From: Streptomyces antnestii
GTDB lineage: Bacteria; Actinomycetota; Actinomycetes; Streptomycetales; Streptomycetaceae
Assembly (NCBI RefSeq): GCF_004005495.1
Contig: NZ_RZYA01000001.1
Span: 558,001 to 622,000, forward strand
DNA: 64,000 bases
Reading direction: 5' to 3'
Positions within the stretch are counted from its first letter, which is position 1; the number at the start of each line of letters is the position of its first letter. Positions 24,710 through 33,245 of the stretch are shown here, in pieces. Made by a program: the position numbers and the translations under genes. Under the pieces are notes generated by a model. The model searched no databases, was not told the origin of the DNA, and worked only from the letters and a program-made list of their open reading frames with translations.

Positions 24710-26719
24710 TTGACGCACTCGCAAGCCGAGCGGACGACCCTGCGACGCGACGTACTGACGCTGCCCGGCGTGGCGCTCGGCGCGTCCGACCCGCTGCCAC
24801 CGCTGCGGCCCCTCGACGAACCCCACGAACTCGACGACCGCTCCCGGCAGGGCATGCCCCGCGACATGGCCCGCCAGATCGGCTACGAGCCGCTGCGCAG
24901 CGTCCTGCCGGAGCGCATCAGGAACGGCTACGGGCGCGACCGCGCCCCGGTCACCCTGGACACGCTCGTGCTCGAGAACGACCGGCTGCGCGTCACGGTC
25001 CTGCCGGGCCTCGGCGGCCGCGTCCACTCCCTCTTCCACAAGCCCACCGGACGCGAACTCCTCTACACCAACCCGGTGTTCCAGCCCGCCGACTTCGCGC
25101 TCAACGGCGCCTGGTTCTCCGGCGGCATCGAGTGGAACATCGGCGCGACCGGGCACACCACCCTGTCCTGCGCGCCCCTGCACGCCGCCCGCGTCACCGC
25201 ACCCGACGGCGGCGACATGCTGCGCCTGTGGGAATGGGAACGGCTGCGCGACCTGCCGTTCCAGGTGGACCTGTGGCTCCCGGCCGGCTCCGACTTCCTC
25301 CACGTGGGCGTGCGGATCCGCAACCCCCACGAGCGGCCCGCGCCCGTCTACTGGTGGTCGAACATCGCCATACCCGAGGAACACCGTGTCCTCGCCCCCG
25401 CCGACGAGGCCTGGCACTTCGGCTACGAGCGCAGCCTGCGCCGCGTCCCCGTCCCGGAGTCCGACGGGGTGGACCGCACGTACCCGCTCAGCGGCGAGTA
25501 CCCGGCCGACTACTTCTACGAGGTCCCCGACGGGCAGCGCCGCTGGATCGCCGCGCTCGACGACGACGGGCACGGACTCGTCCAGACCTCGACCGATCTG
25601 CTGCGCGGCCGCAAGCTGTTCCTGTGGGGCCACGGCGCGGGCGGGCGGCGCTGGCAGGAGTGGCTGACCGAACCGGGCACCGGCGGCTACGCCGAGATCC
25701 AGGCGGGCCTCGCCCGTACGCAGCTGGAGCACGTACGCCTCGACGCCGAAGCCGAGTTCACCTGGCTGGAGGCGTACGGACCGCTGTCCGCGGCGGCCGG
25801 TGCCGTGCACTCCGCCGAGGACTGGGCGACCGCCCGCGGCGAGGTCGAGCAACGGCTCGAAGGCGTGCTGCCCCGGGCCGACGTCGACGCCGCCCACGAG
25901 GCCTGGCTCCCGCACGCCGACACCGAACCCGGCGAGACGCTCGCGGTGGGCTCCGGCTGGGGCGCCCTCGAAGTGCTGCGCGGGGACCTCAAGCTGCCCG
26001 GCACGCCGTTCGACGCGTCGACGCTCGGCGACGAGCAGGCGCCGTGGCTGGAGCTGCTGCGCAGCGGGGCCGTCCCCGAGCCGCGCCGCGTCGGACCGCC
26101 CGGGCCCACCCTCGTGGCGCCCCACTGGCGGGACATGCTGGAGACGGCGCCCGCCCAGCCGCTCACCGAGTACCACCTCGGGGTCGCCCAATGGCACGCG
26201 GGGGACCGGGCGCAGGCGGTGCGCAGCTGGGAGCGCGGGCTCGAACTCGCCCCGTCGCTATGGCCGTTGCTGCGCTGTCTGGCCGTCGCCGACCAGGAGT
26301 CCGGCCACCACGAGCGCGCCGCCGACCGCTACGCGGAGGCCTACGACGACCTGTGCCAGGAGCGGCGTGACGACGGCGAGGCGTGGACGGCGGCCACCGC
26401 GGCGCTCGGCCGCGAGGCCGTCGAGGCGCTGCTCGCGGTCCGCCGCCCGGGTGCGGCCCGCGCCGTCTGGGACCGGCTGCACCCCGTGACGCGGGCCCGT
26501 GGCCGCTTCCGGCTCATCGAGGCCCGCCTGCTGCTCGCCGAGGGCGACAGGGCGGCGGCACGTGCCGTCTTCGACGAGGGCTTCGAGGTCGCCGACCTGC
26601 GGGAGGGCTCGGAGACGATCGCCGAACTGTGGTCGCGCCTCGCCGAACCGGGCGAACGCCTGCCCGCACAGTACGACTTCAGCATGCGGCCCCGGGGGTC
26701 AGGTCCCGGGGCCGCATGA
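24710..26719 (+). CDS. DUF5107/TPR protein, aldose-epimerase-like
   Basis: 669 aa. TTG start (24710) with GGGAGG 5 nt upstream. The central ~350 residues (LVLENDRLRVTVLPGLGGRVHSLFHKPTGRELLYTNPVFQPADF, WFSGGIEWNIGATGHT) have the galactose-mutarotase-like beta sandwich of DUF5107 proteins, which accompany glycoside hydrolases or act on sugars. The C-terminal ~200 residues (TEYHLGVAQWHAGDRAQAVRSWERGLELAPSLWPLLRCL...) form tetratricopeptide-like helices. No signal peptide. Isolated transcription unit ending in a strong hairpin that overlaps its own stop region. Confidence 0.85.
   Translation: MTHSQAERTTLRRDVLTLPGVALGASDPLPPLRPLDEPHELDDRSRQGMPRDMARQIGYEPLRSVLPERIRNGYGRDRAPVTLDTLVLENDRLRVTVLPGLGGRVHSLFHKPTGRELLYTNPVFQPADFALNGAWFSGGIEWNIGATGHTTLSCAPLHAARVTAPDGGDMLRLWEWERLRDLPFQVDLWLPAGSDFLHVGVRIRNPHERPAPVYWWSNIAIPEEHRVLAPADEAWHFGYERSLRRVPVPESDGVDRTYPLSGEYPADYFYEVPDGQRRWIAALDDDGHGLVQTSTDLLRGRKLFLWGHGAGGRRWQEWLTEPGTGGYAEIQAGLARTQLEHVRLDAEAEFTWLEAYGPLSAAAGAVHSAEDWATARGEVEQRLEGVLPRADVDAAHEAWLPHADTEPGETLAVGSGWGALEVLRGDLKLPGTPFDASTLGDEQAPWLELLRSGAVPEPRRVGPPGPTLVAPHWRDMLETAPAQPLTEYHLGVAQWHAGDRAQAVRSWERGLELAPSLWPLLRCLAVADQESGHHERAADRYAEAYDDLCQERRDDGEAWTAATAALGREAVEALLAVRRPGAARAVWDRLHPVTRARGRFRLIEARLLLAEGDRAAARAVFDEGFEVADLREGSETIAELWSRLAEPGERLPAQYDFSMRPRGSGPGAA
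26684..26717 (+). terminator. 13-bp-stem hairpin overlapping the DUF5107 stop
   Basis: ATGCGGCCCCGGG (26684-26696) pairs perfectly with CCCGGGGCCGCAT (26705-26717) around an 8-nt loop. The hairpin sits within the last codons of the gene and ends two bases before the end of the stop codon. Confidence 0.75.
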
Positions 26720-26728
26720 TCGTGGGCC

Positions 26729-26813
26729 AGGGCCTGTCCTCAAATTCCCGTCGTCCGCCGCGAGCGTGCGTGCCAGGCGTCGCCCGGCAGGCGGGAATTT
26801 GAGGACAGGCCCT
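26729..26813. mobile_element. MITE-like inverted-repeat element 1 (85 bp)
   Basis: Perfect 22-bp inverted repeats (26729-26750 and 26792-26813), beginning AGGGCCTGTCCTCAAATTCC, surround a 41-bp centre. It sits in the 102-bp gap between two convergent genes. Both ends are AGGGCCT / AGGCCCT, as in element 2 at 38453-38665, and the right flank is AG in both. This suggests non-autonomous elements mobilised by related transposases; a simple bidirectional terminator is the alternative. Confidence 0.55.
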
Positions 26814-26821
26814 AGTGCTAC

Positions 26822-28006
26822 TCAGGGCAGGAGCAGCTCGCCGTTCCTGGCGACGACGCGGCCGGCCCTGACCACCACGTCGCGCGCGGGCAGGTCGACG
26901 ACGACCTGGGGCAGGCACTCGCCGCGCACCAGGAAGAAGTCGGCCGGTGAGCCCGGGGACAGGTCCAGGTGGGGGAGCCCGAGGAGTCGGGCGCCGTCGT
27001 CGGCGGCGACGCGGAAGCTGTCCGCGAGCTCCTCGTCGAGACGCGCGCCCTGGGCCTCGGCGAGCAGGTGCACGCGGTGCAGCATGTCGGCGTTGCCGAA
27101 CGGGCTCCACGAGTCGCGCACGCCGTCCGAGCCGAGGCCGACGCCCACGCCGAGCTCCCGCAGACGGCGCGTCGGCAGGACAAGGGACTCGGAGGGGGCG
27201 ACGGTCGTCAGGGAGATCCCCGCGTCCGCCAACTCGCCGCCCAGCTTATCCAGTTCGACGCCCTGAAGGCCCGGCACGCAGAACACGTGACTGATGCTGA
27301 CCTTGCCCTGGAGCGACAGCGCCCTGGTCCGGTCGACGATCGCCCGGACCACTTCCAGGCCGGGCTCTCCCCTGTCGTGCAGGTGGATGTCGACGCCCAC
27401 GCCGTGCCGGTCGGCGATGCCGAAGACCAGGTCGAGCTGTTCGTCGAGCGCCTCGTCGAAGCTGCTCGGGTCGATGCCGCCGACGATGTCGACGGCACCG
27501 CTGCGCGCGGCCTCCTCCAGGAGCTCCGCCGTACCAGGCTTGCGGACGACACCGTGCTGCGGGAACGCGACGACCTGCACGTCGAGCGCGTCCTTCAGGG
27601 CCTCACGCGCGGCGACGACGCCCTCGACACCGGCAAGCCCGTAGGCGGGCGCGACATCGACGTGGGCCCGCATCGCGCGGGTGCCCTGCGTGACCGCGTG
27701 CGACATGAGACGCAGAGCGCGGTCCTTGAGCGGGGTCGTCTGCGAGCGGAACAACTCGGCGTCCGCTTCGGCGTATTCGGCGATGGAGGACGCGGGCCGG
27801 CGCGACACCCAGGGCTCGCCCCAGGTGGTCTTGTCCGGGTGGATGTGCGCGTCCACCAGGGTTGGCAGCGCGATCCGGCCGCCGCCGTCGACGACCTCGG
27901 CACCCTCGGGCGCCGGGCCGTCGGCGAACACACCGTCGACGACGGTCAGGTGGACGGCCCGCGCCGCGCCCAGCGGACGTACGTTCCGGAAGACGGTCGC
28001 CGTCAT
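26822..28006 (-). CDS. Amidohydrolase, cytosine-deaminase-like
   Basis: 394 aa. Metal-dependent TIM-barrel hydrolase: DAHIHPDKTTWG (HxH after strand 1), RAHVDVAP, VDIHLHDRGEPG (His ligands), and GSDGVRDSWSPFG (Asp of strand 8), as in cytosine deaminase/N-isopropylammelide-type enzymes. No signal peptide, so cytoplasmic. Its ATG overlaps the stop of the upstream secreted amidohydrolase (ATGA), giving a two-gene operon controlled by the adjacent GntR. The substrate is probably a cyclic amide or purine/pyrimidine-like compound; not resolved. Confidence 0.88.
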   Translation of the reverse strand: MTATVFRNVRPLGAARAVHLTVVDGVFADGPAPEGAEVVDGGGRIALPTLVDAHIHPDKTTWGEPWVSRRPASSIAEYAEADAELFRSQTTPLKDRALRLMSHAVTQGTRAMRAHVDVAPAYGLAGVEGVVAAREALKDALDVQVVAFPQHGVVRKPGTAELLEEAARSGAVDIVGGIDPSSFDEALDEQLDLVFGIADRHGVGVDIHLHDRGEPGLEVVRAIVDRTRALSLQGKVSISHVFCVPGLQGVELDKLGGELADAGISLTTVAPSESLVLPTRRLRELGVGVGLGSDGVRDSWSPFGNADMLHRVHLLAEAQGARLDEELADSFRVAADDGARLLGLPHLDLSPGSPADFFLVRGECLPQVVVDLPARDVVVRAGRVVARNGELLLP

Positions 28007-29295
28007 ACGGCGATTCCGGTACGCACGACGCGCGCCGGCTTCTTCAGCACGGAGATGTCGTCGAGCGGGCTGCCGGACAGCAGGATCGCGTCGCCCGCGT
28101 AACCGCGCGCGAGCCGGCCGACCTTGCCCTCGAAGCCGAGGAGACGGGCCGCGTTGGTGGTCGCGGTGCGGATCGCGTCGAGCGCGGACAGGCCGGCCGA
28201 GTGCATCATCTCGATCTCGGCGCCGATCGGCTCCACCGAGCCGCCCGACGAGTCCGTGCCGGACACCAGGCCCACGCCGAGCTCGTGGGCGCGCTTCGCG
28301 GCGGCCTTGAGCTTGGGCAGGTAGGTGCGGCCGCGCTCGTCGAGCACCGGGTTGGGGTCACCGATCATGCCGCCGATGGCGACCATCGTGGGCGTGAAGT
28401 ACGTGCCGCGGCGGCGCATCTCGTGGAGCGACTCCTCGGTGATGAACGCGCCGTGCTCGATGGACTTGACGCCGGCCATGACCGCGTCCTGGATGCCCTT
28501 CGCGCTGTAGCTGTGGCACAGCACGTCCTTGCCGCCGCGGCGGGCGGTGGCGACGATCGTGGCCAGCTGCTCGCGGCTGTAGACCTGCTCCAGCGGGTCC
28601 TGCTCGGCAAGTCCCGCACGCGGGTTCACGCGGGTCTTGATGGTGTCGGCGCCGCGGGCCAGGTTGACCTCGACGACGCGGCGCAGGGCCTCGGTCGAGC
28701 GGACGCCGTCCTTGAGACGGGCGATCGGGGTGAGGTCGGGGTCGGCGAGGATCGTGTCACCGAGGTCGGGCGAGACGAAGACGCCGGACGCGCGCATCCG
28801 GGGGGCGCGGCCCGGGGCCTGCCGGGAGAGCTCGCGGACGGCGATGTCCTGGTAGAAGTTCGTCGAACCGCTGCGCACGGTGGTGGCGCCGAGCGCGAGG
28901 GTTCTGGCGGCCTCGGTGGCGGTGTTCAGGTGGATGTGCGAGTCGACGAGACCCGGCAGGACCCACTGGCCGTGCGCGTCGAGGACGGTGACACCGGCGG
29001 GCACGTCGACGTCCTTGCGCTTGCCGGCCGCGCGGACGACACCGTCGAGGATGACGACGACCGCGTCCTCGGTGACCTCGCCGGTCTCCGGGTCGAGCAG
29101 CGTGCCGCCGTCGATGACGAGGTCACCGCCGCGGGGGGCGGTGCCGGGGCTGGAGGCGCGGGTGGGCGCGAGGGCCGACGCGCCGGGCGCGGAAGCGGCG
29201 AGGGCGGCCGTGGTGCCCGCCAGTGCGGCGGCACCGGCGAGTACACCGCGACGGGTCAGCCTGCTGGACGGCGGTGGGGTGTTCTCGACGCACAT
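28003..29295 (-). CDS. Tat-exported amidohydrolase
   Basis: 430 aa. The N-terminus SRLTRRGVLAGAAALAGTTAALA is a twin-arginine signal (RR followed by a hydrophobic stretch) ending near ASA. The barrel has VDSHIHLNTATEAART (HxH), TIKTRVNPRAG, CHSYSAKGIQ, SIEHGAFITEE and GTDSSGG: the imidazolonepropionase/prolidase-like subfamily of amidohydrolases. The start ATG has GAGGAG 6 nt upstream. It is first gene of the operon whose promoter carries two GTATAC operators; cofactor loading before Tat export fits a metal enzyme. Confidence 0.9.
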   Translation of the reverse strand: MCVENTPPPSSRLTRRGVLAGAAALAGTTAALAASAPGASALAPTRASSPGTAPRGGDLVIDGGTLLDPETGEVTEDAVVVILDGVVRAAGKRKDVDVPAGVTVLDAHGQWVLPGLVDSHIHLNTATEAARTLALGATTVRSGSTNFYQDIAVRELSRQAPGRAPRMRASGVFVSPDLGDTILADPDLTPIARLKDGVRSTEALRRVVEVNLARGADTIKTRVNPRAGLAEQDPLEQVYSREQLATIVATARRGGKDVLCHSYSAKGIQDAVMAGVKSIEHGAFITEESLHEMRRRGTYFTPTMVAIGGMIGDPNPVLDERGRTYLPKLKAAAKRAHELGVGLVSGTDSSGGSVEPIGAEIEMMHSAGLSALDAIRTATTNAARLLGFEGKVGRLARGYAGDAILLSGSPLDDISVLKKPARVVRTGIAV

Positions 29296-29340
29296 GGTGG
29301 CTCCTCGGCGGAACGGGGCAGGATGCTCTGGCCCGACATT

Positions 29341-29354
29341 TTGTATACCAAGAT
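29341..29354 (-). promoter_or_regulatory. GntR-type operator, proximal
   Basis: TTGTATACCAAGAT has the GTATAC core typical of FCD-type GntR operators. On the minus strand the core overlaps a -10 like TATACA, 46 bp before the amidohydrolase start, so binding would block transcription. Confidence 0.65.
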
Positions 29355-29444
29355 GGGGGTGCGGGCAAGGAGGCCGTGGCTCCGCCCCTGGTCAGGGAGG
29401 GGAATCGGGTCCGCATTCTGGTCGGCCGGGACGATGGCTACGAG

Positions 29445-29458
29445 ATCTTGGTATACAA
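29445..29458 (-). promoter_or_regulatory. GntR-type operator, distal
   Basis: ATCTTGGTATACAA is the exact reverse complement of the proximal site, with centres 104 bp (about ten helical turns) apart. Two co-facing sites suggest looping or cooperative binding by the GntR encoded immediately upstream. Confidence 0.65.
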
Positions 29459-29487
29459 CCCGGTTGCGCCGTCGCCGCCCCGTCGCC

Positions 29488-30243
29488 TCAGCTCTCGCGG
29501 CCCCCGCCGACCCCGTCGCCTCCGCTGCCTTCGGAGCCGAAGAGTGACCGCAGGGCCACCGACCGGCTGTCGCGCACATGCAGCAGCGTGCTCGCGGCGG
29601 CCGTCTCCTCGTCGCCGCCGGCGATGTGCCGGAAGATCGCCGCGTGCTGCTCCCGCATGTGGGCCGGCTCCTCCCGCAGGCCGAACAGGAGCTGGAGCTG
29701 CCAGCCCAGCTGTTCCATCGTGCGCGCGAGGAGCGGGTTCGCCGACAGCGCCACGATGCCCTCGTGGAACGCGGTGTGCGCGGCGACCTCACGCGCCCCC
29801 TCGTCCGCCGCGGCCGCCCGCTCCGCCACCTCGAGCGACGCGCGCAGCGCGGCAAGCCCCTCCGGCTCGCGGGGCGCGGCCCGTGCCACCCGGCGGGCTG
29901 CGAGCCGTGACGCCTGCACGGACAGCGGCTCCCACACCTCGTAGAGATGCTCCACGTCGGCGCGCTCGAGCCGCCGCACGCGCACCCCGCTGTGCGGCAG
30001 GAGTTCGAGTAGGCCCTCGGTGACGAGCGAGCGGAGCGCCTCCCGCACCGGGACGCGCGACATCCGCAGTTCCTCGGCGATCTCCCGCTCCACGAGGCGG
30101 GCCCCCTGCGGATAGCGCCGGTCGACGATGCGCTGCCGGATCGCGTCCCGCGCCTGCGTGCCGAGCGACGGCTTGACGGCCCCGCCGCGCGCGGCATCAC
30201 CGCCCGCCCGGGCCTCCCCGCGTGTGCCCCCGTTGCCCGCCAT
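29488..30243 (-). CDS. GntR-family regulator, FadR/FCD subfamily
   Basis: 251 aa from MAGNGG (30243); a GTG at 30267 would add 8 residues. GntR winged helix (VKPSLGTQARDAIRQRIVDRRYPQGARLVEREIAEELRMSRVPVREALRSLVTEGLLELLPHSGVRVRRL) and an FCD ligand domain with EVWEPLSVQASRLAA, AHTAFHEGIVALSANPLL and REQHAAIFRHIAGGD (metal/ligand Asp-His residues). It is transcribed toward the amidohydrolase operon, with two matching operators in the intergenic region, so it is very likely the operon's repressor. Confidence 0.93.
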   Translation of the reverse strand: MAGNGGTRGEARAGGDAARGGAVKPSLGTQARDAIRQRIVDRRYPQGARLVEREIAEELRMSRVPVREALRSLVTEGLLELLPHSGVRVRRLERADVEHLYEVWEPLSVQASRLAARRVARAAPREPEGLAALRASLEVAERAAAADEGAREVAAHTAFHEGIVALSANPLLARTMEQLGWQLQLLFGLREEPAHMREQHAAIFRHIAGGDEETAAASTLLHVRDSRSVALRSLFGSEGSGGDGVGGGRES

Positions 30244-30309
30244 GTGTGTACCGCCCCTCACTCCCACGTACCCGGGGCGAGGATACGTGGGCGCGCACGC
30301 CGGAGACCT

Positions 30310-30329
30310 CTAGGGCGTGTCCGCCCTAG
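30310..30329 (-). terminator. Hairpin at the end of the VOC gene
   Basis: CTAGGGCG-TGTC-CGCCCTAG: 8-bp arms and 4-nt loop, containing the VOC stop codon. It isolates the VOC gene from the GntR gene downstream. Confidence 0.65.
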
Positions 30330-30679
30330 CCCTGCCCCTGCCGGTCGGCGTACTCGAAGACCGAGCCGTCCGGGTGCAGCGCGATCAGGTTGCGGCCGGC
30401 CGGTGTCGGGAGCGGTCCGGCCAGGACGTGCGCGCCGGACGCGGTGAGGACGGCGTGGGCCTCGTCCACGTCCGGGACGGCGATCGTCGCCGAGACCTTG
30501 CGCAGGACCTCGATCTCCGCGTCGGGCCCGCTCATCAGGAGGAAGCAGCCGACCGCGGCCACGGAGACCCCGCCGCGCTCGAAGCGGAGCGCGCGGCTGC
30601 CCGCGAGCCGTTCGTAGAAGGCGACCGAGGACTCCAGGTCCTCGACGCAGATGCGCAGCGTGGTTCCCAGGATCTCCAT
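30326..30679 (-). CDS. VOC-family (glyoxalase/bleomycin-resistance-like) protein
   Basis: 117 aa, one complete beta-alpha-beta-beta-beta pair set: ILGTTLRICVEDLESSVAFYERLAG and TIAVPDVDEAHAVLTASGAHVLAGPLPTPAGRNLIALHPDGSVFEYAD. The HPDGSVFEY C-terminal end carries the family's usual Glu. Could be a lactoylglutathione lyase-like, dioxygenase-like or drug-binding protein. The start at 30679 fits a leaderless promoter (TACCCT, 7 nt before ATG); the frame also reaches 30703. Confidence 0.88.
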   Translation of the reverse strand: MEILGTTLRICVEDLESSVAFYERLAGSRALRFERGGVSVAAVGCFLLMSGPDAEIEVLRKVSATIAVPDVDEAHAVLTASGAHVLAGPLPTPAGRNLIALHPDGSVFEYADRQGQG

Positions 30680-30723
30680 AGCGGTGAGGGTAGTTGGCGA
30701 CACCGGGGCGCGTGATCGTTTCC

Positions 30724-31539
30724 CTACTTACGGCACAGGATCTCGCCGTGCAGCACCGAGAACCAGGCGTCCGGCTGCTTCCCCCACGTGCGCCACGCCT
30801 CGGAGATCTCCTCCAGCTGGGCGGTCGTCGCGTGGCCGCCCTCCGTCGCGCGCTCCGCGTACGCGGAGGCGAGGGTGCGGTCCGCCCACAGGCCGCTCCA
30901 CCATTCGACCTCGTCCGGCGCCGCGTAACACCAGGTGGCGGACGTCGCGTTGATGTCGGCCGCGTCGAAACCGGCCTCCAGGGCCCAGGACTTGAGGCGT
31001 CGGCCCGCCTCCGGTTCGCCGCCGTTGGCGCGGGCGACCCGCCGGTACAGGTCCATCCAGTCGTCCATGCCGGGCGACCGCGGGTACCACGTCATGGCGG
31101 CGAAGTCCGCATCGCGGACGGCGATGAACCCGGTCGGCTTGGTGACGCGGCGCATCTCGCGCAGCGCCCGCACCGGGTCGCCCACGTGCTGGAGCACCTG
31201 GTGGGCGTGCACGACGCAGAAAGTGTCGTCCGGGAAGTCCAGGGCGTGGACGTCCGCCGTCGCGAAGTCGACGTTGGTCAGGCCGCGTTCGGCCGCCGTC
31301 GCCCGCGCCTGGTCGAGCACGCCCGCCGCCCGGTCCACGCCGGTGACGTGCCCCTCGGGAACCAGTGCCGCCAGGTCGGCGGTGATGGTGCCGGGGCCGC
31401 ACCCGATGTCCAGGATCTTCATGTGGGGCTTCAGCGAACCGAGCAGGTACGCGGCCGAGTTGGCGGCGGTCCGCCAGGTGTGGGAACGCAGCACGGACTC
31501 GTGGTGGCCGTGCGTGTAGACGGCGGTCTCCTTCGGCAT
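30724..31539 (-). CDS. UbiE/COQ5-like SAM methyltransferase
   Basis: 271 aa. MKILDIGCGPGTITADLAALVPEGHVTGVDRAAGVL is motif I and the acidic strand 2; VDFATADVHALDFPDDTFCVVHAHQVLQHVGDPVRALREMRRVTKPTGFIAVRDADF covers motifs II-III. Typical small-molecule methyltransferase of unknown substrate. Start MPKETA at 31539. A perfect 16-bp palindrome at 31610-31625 lies in its promoter region. Confidence 0.9.
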   Translation of the reverse strand: MPKETAVYTHGHHESVLRSHTWRTAANSAAYLLGSLKPHMKILDIGCGPGTITADLAALVPEGHVTGVDRAAGVLDQARATAAERGLTNVDFATADVHALDFPDDTFCVVHAHQVLQHVGDPVRALREMRRVTKPTGFIAVRDADFAAMTWYPRSPGMDDWMDLYRRVARANGGEPEAGRRLKSWALEAGFDAADINATSATWCYAAPDEVEWWSGLWADRTLASAYAERATEGGHATTAQLEEISEAWRTWGKQPDAWFSVLHGEILCRK

Positions 31540-31609
31540 GGTGGACCCCTTCGCAAGATCGGTGACCGGTGAACCCAGTGAGATCACCGTACGCCGCCTG
31601 GCCGAATAT

Positions 31610-31625
31610 TGAGATGGCCATCTCA
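31610..31625 (-). promoter_or_regulatory. Perfect 16-bp palindrome upstream of the methyltransferase
   Basis: TGAGATGGCCATCTCA is perfectly self-complementary. It lies 71 bp before the methyltransferase start and 25 bp from the 3' end of the PAP2-kinase gene. Strand-specific -10-like TATTCG directly follows. A dimeric regulator site is likely; which regulator is unknown. Confidence 0.6.
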
Positions 31626-31649
31626 TGATGCGGACTCGGCGAGGGTGCT

Positions 31650-33155
31650 TCACGGGAGCGTCAGCGGCCGGTAGACCCGTAGCGCTTCGTGCTGCTTGTC
31701 GACCGTCAACTCCGGGCCGCACGGCCTGACTTCACCGTCGAAGGCCAGTGGTGTGCCGGGCGCGATCCGGTCCAGGCGCAGCAGTTTCCGCCGGACCGAG
31801 GCGTGGAACGGGGAGCGGGACAGCGGTCCGGCGAGCGCCGCCGCGAGGAGGCGTACGCCGGGCAGCCGGCCACCGTGCACCACGCGCACGTCGAGCAGCC
31901 CGTCCGCGAGATCCGCGCGCCGGGCGGCCGTGAGCCCCATCCGGCGGTACGTGCAGTTCCCCGCGAACACCAGCCACAACGGCCGCCTCGTGCCGTCCAG
32001 TTCGGCCTTCAGGGGATGGTCGTGGCGCAGCACGTACGCGGACGCCACCACCTCCGCGAGCCGCCCGCCGATCCGCCCGGACCACCGCTCGCGCTCCTTC
32101 ACCAGCTTCGGGTACACCCCCAGGCTGAAGGTGTTGAGGAAGATCCCGGAGCCGGCCGACGAGGTGAAGCGGCCGACGTCGACCGCCACCGCGTCCCCCG
32201 CCTCGACGGCCCGTGACAGATCACCCGGTTCCTCGATCCCGAGGTCGTACGCGAAGTGGTTGAGCGTGCCGCCGGGAAGCACGGCCAGCGGCAGACCGCG
32301 GCGCAGGGCGACGCCCGCCGCGGTGTTCACCGTGCCGTCCCCGCCGCACACCCCGAGCGCCCGCGCCCGCGTCGCCGCCGACTCCAGCGCGGCCGGCAGA
32401 CCGGACCCCGAGGTCTCGACGATCTCGGCCTGCGGCAGCAGGCCGCGCAGTGCGTGCACCCGGTCCGGACTCCCCGCGCCCGTGTTGACCACCATCACCA
32501 GGCCCGCACCGCCGGGCAGCGCGGGCACGTCGTCCACCAGGGGGCGGCCCGGCGACGGCAGCTGGTCACGGGTGGGGACCAGGCCCCGCAGTGCGAAGGC
32601 GGCGCCCGCGCCGAGCGCCGCGCCCGCCAGGACGTCCCCCGGGAAGTGCGCGCCCGTGTAGACGCGGGACGCGGCGACGGAGAACGCTAGCGGCGCGACC
32701 AGGGCGCCGAGGGCGTGCGACTCAAGCGTGACGCCGGTGGTGAACGCCGCCGCCGAGGCCGAGTGACCGGACGGGAACGACGTCGTGATCGGCTGCCGCC
32801 GCAGGCGCCGTACCAGCGGCACCGGGTCGAGGGTGGGCCGTGGCCTGCGGACCGAGCGCTTTCCGAGCGTGTTGATCGTCGCGGACGCCAGGGCGAGCGA
32901 GGCGACGCCGCGCACGGCCGCGCGACGGGCCCGCGGCGAACCGCCCGCCGCCAGCGCCCCCGCCACCGCGAACCACAGCACCCCATGGTTCGCGCTGTGG
33001 CTGAGGCGGGGCAGGACCCGGTCGCCGCCGGGCCAGTGCCGGCGCGCCGCGTACTCGAATACGCGCAGGTCAAGGGCGATGAGCCGGCGGTGCAGGCCGG
33101 GCCCGGGAAGGGGCGCGGCCGGCCGGGGACGAGGCGGGCGGAGGTGAGCGCACAC
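31650..33155 (-). CDS. PAP2 phosphatase fused to diacylglycerol-kinase-like domain
   Basis: 501 aa. N-terminal PAP2 phosphatase motifs: KRSVRRPRP (K-x6-RP), FPSGHSASAAAF (PSGH) and SRVYTGAHFPGDV (SR-x5-H-x3-D). Hydrophobic segments in residues 55-205. C-terminal DAGK_cat domain: VVNTGAGSPDR, GVCGGDGTVNTAAGVALRRGLPLAVLPGGTLNHFAYDLGI, and FDGEVRPCGPELTV. The first removes phosphate from lipid phosphates; the second adds phosphate to lipids. The gene starts with GTG and may be leaderless (TACTCG before it). Confidence 0.9.
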   Translation of the reverse strand: MCAHLRPPRPRPAAPLPGPGLHRRLIALDLRVFEYAARRHWPGGDRVLPRLSHSANHGVLWFAVAGALAAGGSPRARRAAVRGVASLALASATINTLGKRSVRRPRPTLDPVPLVRRLRRQPITTSFPSGHSASAAAFTTGVTLESHALGALVAPLAFSVAASRVYTGAHFPGDVLAGAALGAGAAFALRGLVPTRDQLPSPGRPLVDDVPALPGGAGLVMVVNTGAGSPDRVHALRGLLPQAEIVETSGSGLPAALESAATRARALGVCGGDGTVNTAAGVALRRGLPLAVLPGGTLNHFAYDLGIEEPGDLSRAVEAGDAVAVDVGRFTSSAGSGIFLNTFSLGVYPKLVKERERWSGRIGGRLAEVVASAYVLRHDHPLKAELDGTRRPLWLVFAGNCTYRRMGLTAARRADLADGLLDVRVVHGGRLPGVRLLAAALAGPLSRSPFHASVRRKLLRLDRIAPGTPLAFDGEVRPCGPELTVDKQHEALRVYRPLTLP

Positions 33156-33245
33156 GGCGCACGAGTACCCGCCCCGGGCCCCCGCACCCGGGGCGCGGCG
33201 AAATCGTTTTGCTCCTCACCCGGCCGGGCGCCCACAATGCGGACC

